Shown here piece after piece: positions 35,992 to 46,281 of a stretch of 64,000 bases of DNA. Numbering within the stretch: the stretch's first letter is position 1; the number at the start of each line of letters is the position of its first letter. The translations under genes and the position numbers were made by a program. The stretch spans positions 1,608,501 through 1,672,500 of the forward strand of contig NZ_CP073581.1 of the NCBI RefSeq assembly GCF_018200035.1. Direction: 5' to 3'. The notes under the pieces were generated by a model. That model ran no database searches and had not been told where the DNA came from. It was given only the letters and a program-made list of their open reading frames with translations. This stretch comes from Sulfitobacter albidus (GTDB lineage Bacteria > Pseudomonadota > Alphaproteobacteria > Rhodobacterales > Rhodobacteraceae).

Positions 35992-37689
35992 TTACTCGAC
36001 CCGCGCGCGCAGCAGCGCCGAGACAGGGGCCAGCGCCACGCGGCCCGCGCGGTCCGCCAATCCCCAGACCAGCAGCGCCTTGATCGTCTCGGGGCGCAGA
36101 CGGCCAAGGGTGACGACGCCGTTTTCCTGCCCTGCCTTGAACGCCGCCTGATCGAGGAATCGCCGGATGACGCGGGCGTCCTGCCCTTCGCTGTCAAAAT
36201 CACGAAAAACCGGCGCGGCAGGCACGCCTTCCTTCACCGCAAGCTTGGGCATCGTGTCGAGCCCCTTGCCTTGCGCCACCAGCCCCAGGCCCTCGCTTTT
36301 GAGGATGGCGGTCACCTGATCGGCCACTTCGCGGCTGCTTTGCAGGCCCGCACCGGTCCCGTCGAGCACGCCCACCACTTCGGGCAAGGCGGCCAGCGCC
36401 ACGCCAAGCGAGACTTCGGCATCCGTGGGCCGCGCCCCCGGCGGCAGATCGACCATGGCAAGCACCTCGAACCCTTCGGCGCGGTAGCGCGCCATGCGCT
36501 GTGGCGCATCCGGCAGATCGGCGTCGATGGCGAGGGTGATCGGATAGGGAAAGCTGGCCAGCGCGGGCAATCCGATGTCATCGGCATCCTGCGGGGCGCC
36601 GTCGTCGATCAGCACGATGCTCATCAGGGGTTTGTCGTCCGGGTTCGCAAATTCTGCCGCGAAGCGCTGGATCGGCGGCAGGGTGGCCGGATCCTGCACG
36701 ACATCGGCAACCGCGGGCGCCGCACCGGTGTCCGCAGGATCGGGGGCGATCAACGTCGTTGCGGGGCGACCGATGCGCGGACGGTCGCCGTCACGCTGGG
36801 CGACACCGGCACTGCCCGGCGCGGGAATGACACGGGGCAGCACGGTCTGCGCGGTCTCGACGGTCTCGGGCTCGTCGGTCTCGGTCTGCGCGGTATCGGG
36901 CTGCTCGGTATCGGGCTGCTGCGGTGCCTCGGCGGTCTGCGCCGTTTCAGGCGTATCGTTCGGCGGCTGTGCGGTCTCCGCCTCCGCCGTCGCTGCGGGC
37001 GCGTCCTCTTCGGGCGCGGGGATCTGCGGGACGAGTACAAAGCTTTCCTCACCGGCGTCCGCCTCCGGCAGCGCGGCCGTCTCCGTCGAGATGTCGGGAT
37101 CGGGCGTGCCGTCCGGCAGCATCGGCGCCAGCGCCTGCGGGTTCGGCAGCACGGGCGCATCCCCTTCGCTTCGGGCGATCACGCCATCCGGCAAGGGGCG
37201 CGGCTGGGTCAGATCACCGGCGGGGCCGGTCTGCGGCACGGCAGGGCGCGCTGGAATGACCGGCGCGGCCTCGACGCTTTGCTGCACATCGGGACGTGGG
37301 GCCGCAGCGGTGCGCGCCGGTGCCACCTCTGGCGTGGGCGCGGTCGGGCTGGTTTGATCCGTGGTGGGCGCGCCCGTCACCGGCGCGGGCACCGCAGTTC
37401 CCACGACGGGCGGCTGCGCTGCGGCGGCGGGCTCCTCGGGGGGCTCGGCGGCAGGCTCGACCGGCGCGCGCAGGCTGACCTGCGGCTGCGCGGGCAGCGG
37501 GCGCGGCGCCTCGGCCACCGGGCGCGGGGCGGCCTCTCCGGGGGGCACGGCAGCGGGCGCCACGCCCTCTGCCCCGCCGGTCTGGGGCGGCGTCTGCGGG
37601 GTGATCGGCACCAAAAGCGAGACAGCCCCCGCCAGCGCGAGGCTGAATACCGCGCCCAATCCGATCCCGCTCAACACGCTATGTGCCAT
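35992..37689 (-). CDS. Divergent polysaccharide deacetylase family protein
   Basis: 565 aa. Residues about 8-27 form a membrane anchor. About 30-330 is a low-complexity, Pro/Ala/Glu/Thr-rich linker with few hydrophobics. The last 240 residues are a divergent polysaccharide deacetylase (NodB-barrel relative): SIVLIDDG, PYPITLAIDADL, EGFEVLAMVDLPPG and VFRDFDSEGQDARVIRRFLDQA. The domain probably sits in the periplasm at the end of the flexible linker, near the envelope. The ATG at 37689 is chosen because AAGGTGG is well spaced, although a TTG at 37707 is also in frame. Confidence 0.85.
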   Translation of the reverse strand: MAHSVLSGIGLGAVFSLALAGAVSLLVPITPQTPPQTGGAEGVAPAAVPPGEAAPRPVAEAPRPLPAQPQVSLRAPVEPAAEPPEEPAAAAQPPVVGTAVPAPVTGAPTTDQTSPTAPTPEVAPARTAAAPRPDVQQSVEAAPVIPARPAVPQTGPAGDLTQPRPLPDGVIARSEGDAPVLPNPQALAPMLPDGTPDPDISTETAALPEADAGEESFVLVPQIPAPEEDAPAATAEAETAQPPNDTPETAQTAEAPQQPDTEQPDTAQTETDEPETVETAQTVLPRVIPAPGSAGVAQRDGDRPRIGRPATTLIAPDPADTGAAPAVADVVQDPATLPPIQRFAAEFANPDDKPLMSIVLIDDGAPQDADDIGLPALASFPYPITLAIDADLPDAPQRMARYRAEGFEVLAMVDLPPGARPTDAEVSLGVALAALPEVVGVLDGTGAGLQSSREVADQVTAILKSEGLGLVAQGKGLDTMPKLAVKEGVPAAPVFRDFDSEGQDARVIRRFLDQAAFKAGQENGVVTLGRLRPETIKALLVWGLADRAGRVALAPVSALLRARVE

Positions 37690-37885
37690 GCCATCCACCT
37701 TGATCAAAATACTGCCGTCGTCTCATTCGCCGTCCCTGCACAGGATTTCCGGGCTTTCTGCGCCGGTTTACGCTGCTTGAGGCCGGTCCAGCCCCTTGAC
37801 CCCGCAGGAGAAGCCTGACCATTTAAGCATACTATACCGTGCGACGCGGTATGACCTCTAGCCCTTTTGCGAAGTTTGTCCGCCA

Positions 37886-38467
37886 ATGCTGCTCTTGATC
37901 GATAATTACGACAGTTTCACCTATAATCTGGTGCATTACCTTGGGCAGCTTGGCGCCGAAATGGCGATCCACCGCAACGATCAGCTGAGCGTGGCCGAGG
38001 CACTGGCGCTGCGGCCCTCGGCCATCCTGCTGTCGCCCGGCCCCTGCGATCCGGCGCAGGCGGGTATCTGCCTTGAGCTGACACGCGCCGCCGCCACGCA
38101 CCGCATCCCGCTGATGGGCGTCTGTCTGGGCCACCAGACGATTGGCGAAGCCTTTGGCGGGCGGGTCGTGCGCGCAGATGATATCGTTCATGGCAAGCTG
38201 GGTCAGATGCACCACGACGGGCGCGGCGTTTTTGCCGGGCTGCCGACGCCCTTTGCCGCCACGCGCTATCATTCGCTGATTGTCGAGCGGAAGAGCCTGC
38301 CAGACTGCCTAGAGATCACCGCGGCGCTGGAGGACGGCACCATCATGGGGCTGCAGCATCGCGACTTGCCGATCCACGGCGTGCAGTTCCACCCTGAGTC
38401 CATCCGCTCCGAGCACGGGCACCGGATGCTGCAGAACTTTCTCGACTGCGTGAAGGAGCCGGCATGA
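37886..38467 (+). CDS. trpG: Anthranilate synthase component II (glutamine amidotransferase)
   Basis: 193 aa class I glutamine amidotransferase that feeds ammonia to TrpE. Triad: C80 in [11 protein letters not shown]169 and E171 in VQFHPESI. The N-terminus [19 protein letters not shown] is the anthranilate/aminodeoxychorismate type; it could also serve PabA function. It begins the trpG-trpD-ung-trpC-moaC-GIY-YIG-moeA run and overlaps trpD by 4 bp (ATGA). The 196-bp upstream region has a TTGACC (37796-37801) but no clear -10. Confidence 0.93.
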   Translation: MLLLIDNYDSFTYNLVHYLGQLGAEMAIHRNDQLSVAEALALRPSAILLSPGPCDPAQAGICLELTRAAATHRIPLMGVCLGHQTIGEAFGGRVVRADDIVHGKLGQMHHDGRGVFAGLPTPFAATRYHSLIVERKSLPDCLEITAALEDGTIMGLQHRDLPIHGVQFHPESIRSEHGHRMLQNFLDCVKEPA

Positions 38468-39480
38468 GCGAGCACCTCAAACCCCTGATCGACGCCGCCG
38501 CCGACGGGCCGCTGACCCGCGCGCAGGCCGAAGAGGCCTTTGGCATCCTGTTCGCGGGGGAGGCCACGCCAAGCCAGATCGGTGGGCTGCTGATGGCGCT
38601 GCGCACGCGCGGCGAGACGGTCGATGAATACGCCGCCGCCGCCGCCGTGATGCGCGCCAAATGCAACAAGGTGCGCGCGCCAGAGGGGGCGATGGACATC
38701 GTGGGCACCGGCGGCGACGGCAAGGGCACGCTCAACATCTCGACCGCGACGGCCTTTGTGGTGGCGGGGGCCGGGACGGTCGTGGCCAAGCACGGCAACC
38801 GCAACCTCAGCTCGAAATCCGGCGCGGCGGATGCGCTGACGCAGATGGGCGTGAAAACAATGGTCGGCGCGCCGGTGGTGGAACGCGCGCTGAGCGAGGC
38901 CGGGATCGGCTTCATGATGGCGCCGATGCACCATCCGGCGACGGCCCATGTGATGCCAACGCGGGGCGAGCTGGGCACACGCACGATCTTCAACATCCTC
39001 GGCCCGCTCACCAATCCCGCAGGCGTCAAACGCCAATTGACCGGCGCCTACCGCCGCGATCTGATCCGCCCCATGGCGGAGACGCTGATGGCGCTGGGAT
39101 CGGAGGCTGCGTGGCTGGTGCACGGATCGGACGGCACGGATGAGCTGACCATCACCGGCGTCAGCTGGGTGTCGGCGTTGGAGAACGGAGCCGTCACCGA
39201 TTTCGAGATCCATCCCGAAGACGCGGGCCTGCCCGTGCACCCGTTCGAAGCAATCGTCGGCGGCACGCCCGAGGAAAACGCCATCGCCTTTGGCGCGCTG
39301 CTGGATGGCGAGGCCTCGGCCTATCGCGATGCCGTCCTTCTCAACGCCGCCGCGGCGCTGAAAATCGCGGGGGCGGCCGCCACCCTGCCCGAAGGTGTCG
39401 CCATGGCCGCGCAAAGCATCGACAGCGGCGCCGCGCGTGACAAGATCGAGGCCGTGGCGCGCATCACCCAGAATGCTTGA
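38464..39480 (+). CDS. trpD: Anthranilate phosphoribosyltransferase
   Basis: 338 aa. It joins anthranilate to PRPP. Signature PRPP loop GTGGDG at 81-86, [17 protein letters not shown] (109-125) at the anthranilate/PRPP site, and the Mg-binding acidic pair DGTDEL in the C-terminal part. Length is typical. It overlaps trpG by 4 bp and the ung start by 8 bp. Confidence 0.95.
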   Translation: MSEHLKPLIDAAADGPLTRAQAEEAFGILFAGEATPSQIGGLLMALRTRGETVDEYAAAAAVMRAKCNKVRAPEGAMDIVGTGGDGKGTLNISTATAFVVAGAGTVVAKHGNRNLSSKSGAADALTQMGVKTMVGAPVVERALSEAGIGFMMAPMHHPATAHVMPTRGELGTRTIFNILGPLTNPAGVKRQLTGAYRRDLIRPMAETLMALGSEAAWLVHGSDGTDELTITGVSWVSALENGAVTDFEIHPEDAGLPVHPFEAIVGGTPEENAIAFGALLDGEASAYRDAVLLNAAAALKIAGAAATLPEGVAMAAQSIDSGAARDKIEAVARITQNA

Positions 39481-40135
39481 CACCGGCGGGCTGGGCGACT
39501 GGGCCGCCCTGCCCTTTTTCACCGACACGCTGCCGGGGATCGAGGTGGCGCTTACCGCCGATCCGCGCCCGACGCTGCCGCCCGCGCCGGTGGTGTTTCA
39601 CGCGCTCGAACGGGTGACGCCCGATGCCGTGCGCGTCGTGATCCTGGGGCAAGACCCCTACCACACGTCGGGCAAGGCCGACGGGCTGGCGTTTTCGATC
39701 CCGCAAGGGTTTGGCGGCAGGCTCGACAGTCTTGGCAATATTTTCAAAGAGATCGCGGATGATCTGGGCACCCCGCGCAGCCGCACCGATCTGGACGATT
39801 GGGCCGATCAAGGCGTGCTGCTGCTCAACACGATCCTGACGGTGCCGCAGGGCGTGGCCAAAGGGCACGCGGCGCTGGGTTGGCAGGCGCTTACGGCGCA
39901 AATCCTTGACCGGCTGGCGGACCGGCCCCGCGCCTATCTGCTCTGGGGGGCGCCTGCGCAAAAGGCCGCGCGCGATGTCGACGCCGACACCAACCTCAAG
40001 ATCGAAACCGCCCACCCCTCGCCCCTCTCGGCCTACCGTGGCTTCCTGGGCGCACGGCCCTTCAGCCGCACCAATGCGTGGTTGCAGTCGCAGGGCCACG
40101 CCGCCATAAACTGGGGCGACCCGGAGGCCCCATGA
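39473..40135 (+). CDS. ung: Uracil-DNA glycosylase, family 1
   Basis: 220 aa DNA-repair enzyme that removes uracil. Water-activating motif GQDPYH is at 59-64 (D61), followed by [22 protein letters not shown] gives the uracil-binding Asn, and the DNA-intercalation motif reads [11 protein letters not shown] with its catalytic His. It is embedded between trpD (8-bp overlap) and trpC (4-bp overlap), which ties its translation to tryptophan genes; no functional link is known. Confidence 0.95.
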   Translation: MLDTGGLGDWAALPFFTDTLPGIEVALTADPRPTLPPAPVVFHALERVTPDAVRVVILGQDPYHTSGKADGLAFSIPQGFGGRLDSLGNIFKEIADDLGTPRSRTDLDDWADQGVLLLNTILTVPQGVAKGHAALGWQALTAQILDRLADRPRAYLLWGAPAQKAARDVDADTNLKIETAHPSPLSAYRGFLGARPFSRTNAWLQSQGHAAINWGDPEAP

Positions 40136-40947
40136 CCCAGACCATCCTAGACAAGATCAAAGCCTACAAACTCGAAGAAATCGCCGCCGACAAGGCGCAG
40201 CGCACGTTCGAGGACGTTGACGCCGCCGCGCGCGCCGCGGACCCGGTGCGCCCCTTTGCCGATGCGCTTTATCGCGCGTCGCGCGAGGGCTACGGGCTGA
40301 TCGCCGAGATCAAGAAGGCGAGCCCGTCCAAAGGGCTCATTCGCGCCGATTTCGACCCCGCAACGCTCGCCGCCGCCTACGCCAAGGGCGGGGCCACCTG
40401 CCTGTCGGTGCTGACCGACACGCCCAGCTTTCAGGGCGCAAAGGAATTTCTGACCGCCGCCCGCGACGCCTGCGAGCTGCCAGCCCTGCGCAAAGATTTC
40501 ATGTACGACCCCTATCAGGTGGCCGAGGCGCGCGCGCTTGGCGCCGATTGCATCCTGATCATCATGGCCAGCGTATCCGACGCGCAGGCCGAAGAGCTTG
40601 AGGCCGCCGCCACCGACTACGGCATGGACGCGCTGATCGAGACGCATGACGCCGCAGAGCTGGAGCGCGCGCTGCACCTCAATAGCCGCATGATCGGGAT
40701 CAACAACCGCAACCTCAACACCTTCGAGACCACGCTCGACACCACCCGCGCGCTGAGCAAGATGATCCCCGGCGACCGCATGATCGTGTGCGAAAGCGGG
40801 CTGAGCACGGCGGATGATCTGGCGGATATGGCGCGTTTCGGCGCGCGCACATTCCTCATCGGCGAAAGCCTGATGCGGCAGGACGACGTGACAACCGCCA
40901 CGCGGCAGATCCTCGCCAACCCGCTGACCGGCGGCGGAGGGGTCTGA
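40132..40947 (+). CDS. trpC: Indole-3-glycerol phosphate synthase
   Basis: 271 aa TIM barrel that closes the indole ring. The conserved phosphate/substrate segment is [11 protein letters not shown] (58-68), the catalytic Lys region is [13 protein letters not shown], and the C-terminal phosphate site is VCESGLS and FLIGESLM. Monofunctional (no PRAI domain), as usual in alphaproteobacteria. The start overlaps ung by 4 bp (ATGA), and the stop overlaps moaC by 1 bp (TGATG). Confidence 0.95.
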   Translation: MTQTILDKIKAYKLEEIAADKAQRTFEDVDAAARAADPVRPFADALYRASREGYGLIAEIKKASPSKGLIRADFDPATLAAAYAKGGATCLSVLTDTPSFQGAKEFLTAARDACELPALRKDFMYDPYQVAEARALGADCILIIMASVSDAQAEELEAAATDYGMDALIETHDAAELERALHLNSRMIGINNRNLNTFETTLDTTRALSKMIPGDRMIVCESGLSTADDLADMARFGARTFLIGESLMRQDDVTTATRQILANPLTGGGGV

Positions 40948-41420
40948 TGGCGCTCACGCATTTTGACGGTGACGGTCACGCGCATATGGTCGATGTCTCG
41001 GACAAGGCCGTGACCGCCCGGATCGCGACCGCCGAAAGCTGGATCAAGATGCAGCGCGAAACCTTTGATATCATTACCGAAGGCCGCGCGAAAAAGGGCG
41101 ACGTTCTGGGCGTGGCCCGTCTCGCGGGCATCATGGCGGCCAAACAAACCTCGACGCTGATCCCGCTGTGTCACCCGCTGCCGATCACCAAGGTCTCCGT
41201 CGATCTGACGCCCGACGCGGATCTGCCCGGCATCCGCATCACCGCCACGGTCAAGACCACCGGCCAGACCGGTGTCGAGATGGAGGCGCTGACCGCCGCG
41301 TCGGTCACCGCCCTCACCGTCTACGACATGAGCAAGGCCGTGGACAAAACCATGGAGATCGGTGGCACCCGCGTGACCCTCAAGGATGGCGGCAAATCCG
41401 GCCGCTTCGAGGCGGAATAG
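40947..41420 (+). CDS. moaC: Cyclic pyranopterin monophosphate synthase
   Basis: 157 aa. It makes cyclic pyranopterin monophosphate in molybdenum cofactor synthesis. Conserved [20 protein letters not shown] (49-68), [11 protein letters not shown] (71-81, with H76), and the catalytic Asp/Lys in YDMSKAVDK (D127, K130) are all present. Normal length. It is coupled to trpC by a TGATG overlap and followed by a GIY-YIG gene 2 bp later. Confidence 0.96.
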   Translation: MALTHFDGDGHAHMVDVSDKAVTARIATAESWIKMQRETFDIITEGRAKKGDVLGVARLAGIMAAKQTSTLIPLCHPLPITKVSVDLTPDADLPGIRITATVKTTGQTGVEMEALTAASVTALTVYDMSKAVDKTMEIGGTRVTLKDGGKSGRFEAE

Positions 41421-41422
41421 AC

Positions 41423-41953
41423 GTGCGGGCGCGCTCGCTTGAGCTGTTCTTTATCGACGGGCTGCCCGACGGGATGCTGACCGCTGAGGTATTCAACTGG
41501 ACAGGCCACGTGCTGCGGTTTCCGCGCACCCGCCTGCGCGAGGCGCTGACCCGCCCCGAGGCCGCACGCACCGGGGTCTATGTCCTGTTGGGCGACGGCG
41601 ATGACGGCCCGCTCGCCTATATCGGAGAGGCCGAAACCCTGTCCGAGCGGATGCGCAACCACGCCGCGCAAAAGGACTGGTGGGAAACCGCGATCCTGAT
41701 CGGCACCACGGGCGATTTGCTCCAAAAGGTGCACGCGAAATACATCGAAAGCCGTTTGGTAGAGAACGGAATGTTGATGCTCGATGGGGCGCACGCTGTT
41801 TTTCAAAGCAATCATGCCTTTTCAAGCCCCTCGGCGGCGGGCGCCGTCATCAATGGCCGATCCACCAACGGGCGCACCGCTTGGCGCCATCGCGACACCG
41901 GCCAGACCTACGCCGAGTGGGAAGCGGATCAGTTGAACGAGGCCGCCCCGTGA
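41423..41953 (+). CDS. Short GIY-YIG nuclease-like protein with DUF4357 end
   Basis: 176 aa from a GTG start at 41423, 2 bp after moaC. The GIY-YIG domain is intact: GVYVLLG, LAYIGEAETLSERM with catalytic Arg, and KDWWETAILI. After YIESRLV (about residue 114) it passes directly to a DUF4357-like end (AFSSPSAAGAVINGRSTNGRTAW..TYAEWEAD). Relatives known to me are about 280-300 aa, with about 110 residues between these parts, so the middle seems lost in frame. The stop overlaps moeA as GTGA. Whether it still cuts DNA is unclear. Confidence 0.78.
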   Translation: MRARSLELFFIDGLPDGMLTAEVFNWTGHVLRFPRTRLREALTRPEAARTGVYVLLGDGDDGPLAYIGEAETLSERMRNHAAQKDWWETAILIGTTGDLLQKVHAKYIESRLVENGMLMLDGAHAVFQSNHAFSSPSAAGAVINGRSTNGRTAWRHRDTGQTYAEWEADQLNEAAP

Positions 41954-43155
41954 TCTCCGTCGCCGAAGCCCTGGACGCGCTGTTTGCGCTCACGCACACG
42001 CTTGAGACCGAGAAAGTGCCCCTGCGCGCCGCCGCCGGGCGCACATTGGCATGCGATGTGACTGCCCGGCGCACCCAGCCGCCCTTTGCCGCCTCGTCGA
42101 TGGACGGCTACGCGCTGCGGCGCGATGAGGTGGAGCCGGACGCGCTTTTTAAGGTCATTGGCGAGGCGGCGGCGGGCCACCGGTTTGAGGGGACGGTCAA
42201 AGCCGGTCAGGCGGTGCGCATCTTTACCGGCGCGCCGGTGCCGCAGGGCGCGGATTTTGTCGTCATACAAGAGGATGTAACCCGGCGCGGCGATCTGATC
42301 ACCCTTGGCCATAGCATTGGCGACAAAGACAATATTCGCCCCGCCGGCGGCGATTTCCACGCGGGCGATACGCTGAGCGGGCCGCGCGTGCTGCGCCCTG
42401 CCGATATCGCCCTTCTGGCCGCGATGAACATTGCCATCGTGCCGGTAGTGCGCAGACCGCGCGTCGCGATCCTCGCCACCGGGGATGAATTGGTGCAGCC
42501 CGGGGAGGATCCCGGCCCCGATCAGATCATCGCCTCCAACAGCTACGGCCTTGCCGCGCTGCTGGCGGATGCGGGCGCCGAGGTGAGGCTGCTGCCCGTG
42601 GCGCGCGACACGCCCGCGTCGCTGCGGCGCGGGTTCGAGCTGGCACAGCCCGCTGATCTGATCGTCACGATTGGCGGGGCGTCCGTGGGCGATCACGATC
42701 TTGTCGCGCCAGTGGCGGCGGAACTGGGAATGCAACAGGCGTTCTACAAGGTGGCGATGCGCCCCGGCAAACCGCTGATGGCGGGCCGTCTGGGCGATGC
42801 CCCGATGGTCGGCCTGCCGGGCAATCCCGTCTCTGCCATGGTGTGCGGCACGATCTTTGTGGCGCCGATGATCCGCGCGATGCTGGGCCTGGGCGCGCAT
42901 CCGGCTCCGCGCCAGACGGCGCCGCTTGCCACCGACATGCCCGAAGGGGGCCCGCGCGAACACTACATGCGCGCCACGCTTGCCGCAGGCTGCGTCACCC
43001 CCCTACCGCGTCAGGACAGCGCGCTGCTGGGCGTCCTGTCACAGGCCGACGCCCTGTTGGTACGTCCGCCCCATGCCCCGCCGCGCGCGCGGGCGAGACT
43101 GTCGAGATCATCCCGATCTGATATAGCCGTTGACAGAAAAATGGAACATCCCTAG
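41950..43155 (+). CDS. moeA: Molybdopterin molybdotransferase, C-terminus probably frameshifted
   Basis: MoeA inserts molybdate into adenylylated molybdopterin. From a GTG start (GTGA overlap), the protein matches Moe[51 protein letters not shown] and [12 protein letters not shown]. The last residues as read ([20 protein letters not shown]) are unlike the family, and the stop falls inside the lexA operator. A +1 frame at about 43083-43093 gives the normal ending GETVEIIPI, with a stop at 43121 and a 390-aa total. One missing base in the CGCGCGCGGG tract is therefore likely. Confidence 0.9.
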   Translation: MISVAEALDALFALTHTLETEKVPLRAAAGRTLACDVTARRTQPPFAASSMDGYALRRDEVEPDALFKVIGEAAAGHRFEGTVKAGQAVRIFTGAPVPQGADFVVIQEDVTRRGDLITLGHSIGDKDNIRPAGGDFHAGDTLSGPRVLRPADIALLAAMNIAIVPVVRRPRVAILATGDELVQPGEDPGPDQIIASNSYGLAALLADAGAEVRLLPVARDTPASLRRGFELAQPADLIVTIGGASVGDHDLVAPVAAELGMQQAFYKVAMRPGKPLMAGRLGDAPMVGLPGNPVSAMVCGTIFVAPMIRAMLGLGAHPAPRQTAPLATDMPEGGPREHYMRATLAAGCVTPLPRQDSALLGVLSQADALLVRPPHAPPRARARLSRSSRSDIAVDRKMEHP

Positions 43156-43168
43156 AACAAAATAGAAC
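43130..43168 (+). promoter_or_regulatory. lexA promoter with overlapping SOS box
   Basis: A perfect -35 TTGACA (43130-43135) and TAGAAC (43153-43158) are 17 bp apart. The alphaproteobacterial LexA site GAAC-N7-GAAC occupies 43144-43158, over the -10. A third GAAC at 43165-43168 follows with 6-bp spacing. This is direct autorepression of lexA. Confidence 0.85.
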
Positions 43169-43190
43169 AAAACAGGGATGGGAGCGCATT

Positions 43191-43883
43191 GTGCTGACCA
43201 AGAAACAACTCGATCTTCTCGCCTTTATCCACAAACGGGTGCAGCGCGACGGCGTACCGCCGAGCTTTGACGAGATGAAAGTGGCGCTTGACCTGCGGTC
43301 AAAATCCGGCATCCACCGGTTGATCACAGCGCTGGAAGAGCGCGGCTTCATCCGGCGTCTGGCGCATCGTGCGCGCGCGATTGAGGTGGTCAAGCTGCCC
43401 GACAGCATGACCGACGGCGGGTTTACCCCGCGCGTCATCGACGGGGATCTGCCCGACACACCGCCGCCCCCCGCTGCCCAGCCCGTCGTCACGATCGAGG
43501 CTCAGGAGCTGCCCGTTATGGGCAAGATTGCCGCCGGTGTCCCCATCGAGGCGATCAATCAGCGGGTGCGCGGCGTGACGGTGCCCGCGTCGATGCTGGC
43601 CGGATCCGGTGCGCATTACGCGCTGGAGGTCAAAGGTGAATCGATGATCGAGGTCGGGATCAACGATGGTGATGTCGTGGTGATCCGCGAAACCTCCGTG
43701 GCGGATGACGGCGATATCGTCGTGGCCCTGGTCGAGGATCAGGAGGCAACGCTCAAACGCTTCAAACGGCGCGGTGACGCCATTGCGCTGGAGGCCGCGA
43801 ACCCCGCGTTCGAGACCCGCGTGCTGCCCGCCGATCAGGTAAAGGTTCAGGGCCGTCTGGTCGGATTGATCCGCAGCTACTGA
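43191..43883 (+). CDS. lexA: SOS repressor LexA
   Basis: 230 aa. An N-terminal winged helix (1-65; [27 protein letters not shown]) binds the SOS box; the C-terminal S24 peptidase part has the A115-G116 cleavage site (KIAAGVPIE), S151 (KGESMIE) and K189 (ATLKRFK). RecA-stimulated self-cleavage relieves repression. GTG start at 43191 is preceded by GGGAG. It lies 70 bp after the likely moeA end and has its own self-repressed promoter. Confidence 0.96.
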   Translation: MLTKKQLDLLAFIHKRVQRDGVPPSFDEMKVALDLRSKSGIHRLITALEERGFIRRLAHRARAIEVVKLPDSMTDGGFTPRVIDGDLPDTPPPPAAQPVVTIEAQELPVMGKIAAGVPIEAINQRVRGVTVPASMLAGSGAHYALEVKGESMIEVGINDGDVVVIRETSVADDGDIVVALVEDQEATLKRFKRRGDAIALEAANPAFETRVLPADQVKVQGRLVGLIRSY

Positions 43884-44049
43884 GCAATGCACCGCTCAAG
43901 CGGCCGTGCGCCGTTTGATCTGGCCCAGCGGCGCCCCATCACGCCATTGCGCGGATTGGGCGCCGGACGCACCAGCTAGAGTGTCTCAATGTGTATGAGC
44001 GCTTGGCTGCGGGCTGCCTTTGCCCATGCTTTTGAACCGGGCGTCCTCG

Positions 44050-46167
44050 CTATGGCTCACCGGTATTGTTTCGTAGGGCGATCTGGCCGGTCGGTGCGCC
44101 GGCCCCCAGAAACCTCTCGCGCAGCGCCGTGAAGGTCAAACGCTGGGTTTTGCGCTGTCCTTCCCACCGGGTCCAAAGCCGCTCTCCCGCGGCGCCGCGG
44201 GCGGTCGCGTGCAGGATCCATTTCTTGTCAGGCCCCAGGCGGTAGGCCACCGCACCCGTCGTGCGCAGTCGTTTCGGGTCGTGGGCGTGGCAGGGCAGAT
44301 CCTGTGCCTCAAGCACGGTATTGCTGATAACCAGCTCCCCCGCACGGCAGCCGACAAAGGCCGCAGCGGCCCGTTTGCCGGTCAGATGCGCCACACCCGG
44401 GGGCGCCTGCCAACGCGCCGCGGCAACGTCCTGCGCGATACGTTCCCCATCGTTTTCCAGCCAATTGCGGGCAACAAAGCCGCCCGCGCGGTCCCGGCTG
44501 AGCGCGCGCCCCTCCGGCGTCATGAGCCCGACCAGCTTGCCCTCCGCGTCGATCAGCAGATCGGGCCGATCGGTCTGCGCCCACAGCACGAAAGATGCTG
44601 CGACGACCACCCCGCCTGCCCACCGCATCCGACCGACCCAAAGCATCAAAAGCAATGACCCCAGTGCGAACAGCGGCAGCACCAGCGGATCCGGGCTCGG
44701 GACAAAGCGGCGCCCATCGGGCAGATCGGCGACAAGCCCGGCGACAAAGAGGATCCAGCGCAGGCCAAGGCCCATGATCTCCAGCCCGATCCATTCCAGC
44801 CCCAGCGGTGACAGCACGGCGGCCAACAAGGCGGCCGGCATCACCAGCACCCCCATCAATGGCACCGAGGCGAGATTTGCAATCAGCCCGTATTGCGCAA
44901 TGGCATTGAAATGGGCGGCGGCGACCGGCGCGGTGGCGAGCCCGGCCACCGCCGAGGAGATAAAGACGGCAACGGCGGGCTGGATCCAGGCGGGACCCAG
45001 GCGCCAGCCCCGGTCGCGGATCAGGCCAAACACCGCCACCAGCGCGGTCGTGGCGGCAAAGGACATCTGGAAACCGGGGCTGAACAGTGTCTCGGGCCGC
45101 AGGATCAACACGATGACGGCGGCGATGGCGACGGCGCGCAGGCTGATGGCGCGACGGCCGATCATCAGCGCGCACAGGGCGACGGCCACCATGATAAAGG
45201 CGCGCTGGGTGGCGACATTGCCCCCCGACAGCGCAAGGTATCCGGCGGCGACGATCAACGCGCCGCCCGCGGCAATGGCACGGGTGGGCCAGCGCAGCGC
45301 CACGCGCGGTATGGCCGCAAGCAACAGCCGCAGCGCGGCGAACACCACGCCCGACATCAGCCCCATGTGCAGACCGGAAATCGCCAGCAGATGCGCAAGG
45401 TTGCTGGCGCGCAGATCCTCCAGAGCGTCCTGGCTGATGGCCGAACGATCCCCGGTTGTGATGGCGCTGGCAAATCCGCCGATATCACCGGGCAGCGCGG
45501 TCGTGATCCGCTGGGAAGCCGCCGCCCGCACGCGCCCCACGCGCATCCCGTCAACGCTACCGCCCGCGGCCATCAGCGGGCTACGCGCGTAGCCGACCGC
45601 GCCAAGCCGAGCAAACCAGGCGTGGCGTTGAAAATCAAAGCCGCCGGGCTCAACCGGGCCAGACGGCGGGCTGAGGTGTCCGGTAATCATGATCGCCGAG
45701 CCGGGTTCGGCACGGGCATCCTGGCTGCGGTCGCCGTGCAGGGAGATGCGCACGCGCGCGGGCGTGCGGTCGGGGGTGACCCGGTCGAGGCGTACGCGGT
45801 CGAGCGTCAGGCGCAGCGCGTCGGATTGGCTGCGGTCGACGGCCACGACACGCCCCTCGATGGCGCCGTAGTAGCGAAATTCCAGAACCGGCCCTGCAAC
45901 GTGATGCGCCCGGCCCGCCGCAATCACGCCGCCCGCCAGGATCAGCACACCCGCGATGAACAGCGGGCGCGCGCCCTCCCCGATCCGGGGCGCCACCACA
46001 CCGGCGCCGATCAGGGCGGCGGCGGCGGTACACAGCGCCAGAATCGAAGGCTCCACCGGCAGCGCAAAATAAAGGCCAACGCCAATCGCGAGACAGACCG
46101 GCACCCAGCCGAACAGCGCGCCACGCTGCCCGGCCATCACGCTTTCGAAACGGGCAATCAGCCCCAT
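44050..46167 (-). CDS. comEC: ComEC/Rec2-family DNA uptake channel protein
   Basis: 705 aa with about 10-12 membrane segments. The N-terminal DUF4131-type part spans about 30-190 ([24 protein letters not shown]). The competence domain follows, with the hallmark [17 protein letters not shown] (about 262-278) and TALVAVFGL. The C-terminal domain is a degraded metallo-beta-lactamase-like part without clear metal motifs, as is usual in this order. It moves single-stranded DNA across the inner membrane in natural transformation. Start 46167; divergent from gltX (114 bp between starts). Confidence 0.9.
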   Translation of the reverse strand: MGLIARFESVMAGQRGALFGWVPVCLAIGVGLYFALPVEPSILALCTAAAALIGAGVVAPRIGEGARPLFIAGVLILAGGVIAAGRAHHVAGPVLEFRYYGAIEGRVVAVDRSQSDALRLTLDRVRLDRVTPDRTPARVRISLHGDRSQDARAEPGSAIMITGHLSPPSGPVEPGGFDFQRHAWFARLGAVGYARSPLMAAGGSVDGMRVGRVRAAASQRITTALPGDIGGFASAITTGDRSAISQDALEDLRASNLAHLLAISGLHMGLMSGVVFAALRLLLAAIPRVALRWPTRAIAAGGALIVAAGYLALSGGNVATQRAFIMVAVALCALMIGRRAISLRAVAIAAVIVLILRPETLFSPGFQMSFAATTALVAVFGLIRDRGWRLGPAWIQPAVAVFISSAVAGLATAPVAAAHFNAIAQYGLIANLASVPLMGVLVMPAALLAAVLSPLGLEWIGLEIMGLGLRWILFVAGLVADLPDGRRFVPSPDPLVLPLFALGSLLLMLWVGRMRWAGGVVVAASFVLWAQTDRPDLLIDAEGKLVGLMTPEGRALSRDRAGGFVARNWLENDGERIAQDVAAARWQAPPGVAHLTGKRAAAAFVGCRAGELVISNTVLEAQDLPCHAHDPKRLRTTGAVAYRLGPDKKWILHATARGAAGERLWTRWEGQRKTQRLTFTALRERFLGAGAPTGQIALRNNTGEP

Positions 46168-46281
46168 CGCTTGCCCCCGTTCCCCGCACTGGATAGACAG
46201 GCCCAAACCTACGCCCCGACTGGTTACCAAATGGTAAATATTGCCGAAGGGTTAACCACCGACATCCCAAAGGAGCCCCGC

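Noticed and set aside
37834..37852. Hairpin ATACCG/CGGTAT upstream of trpG as a tryptophan attenuator
   Set aside because: No leader peptide with Trp codons, no T-run and no alternative stem were found; the 6-bp stem may be chance.
43884..44049. Possible short gene between lexA and comEC
   Set aside because: Only short frames without ribosome sites; the open frame at about 43989 continues antisense to comEC.
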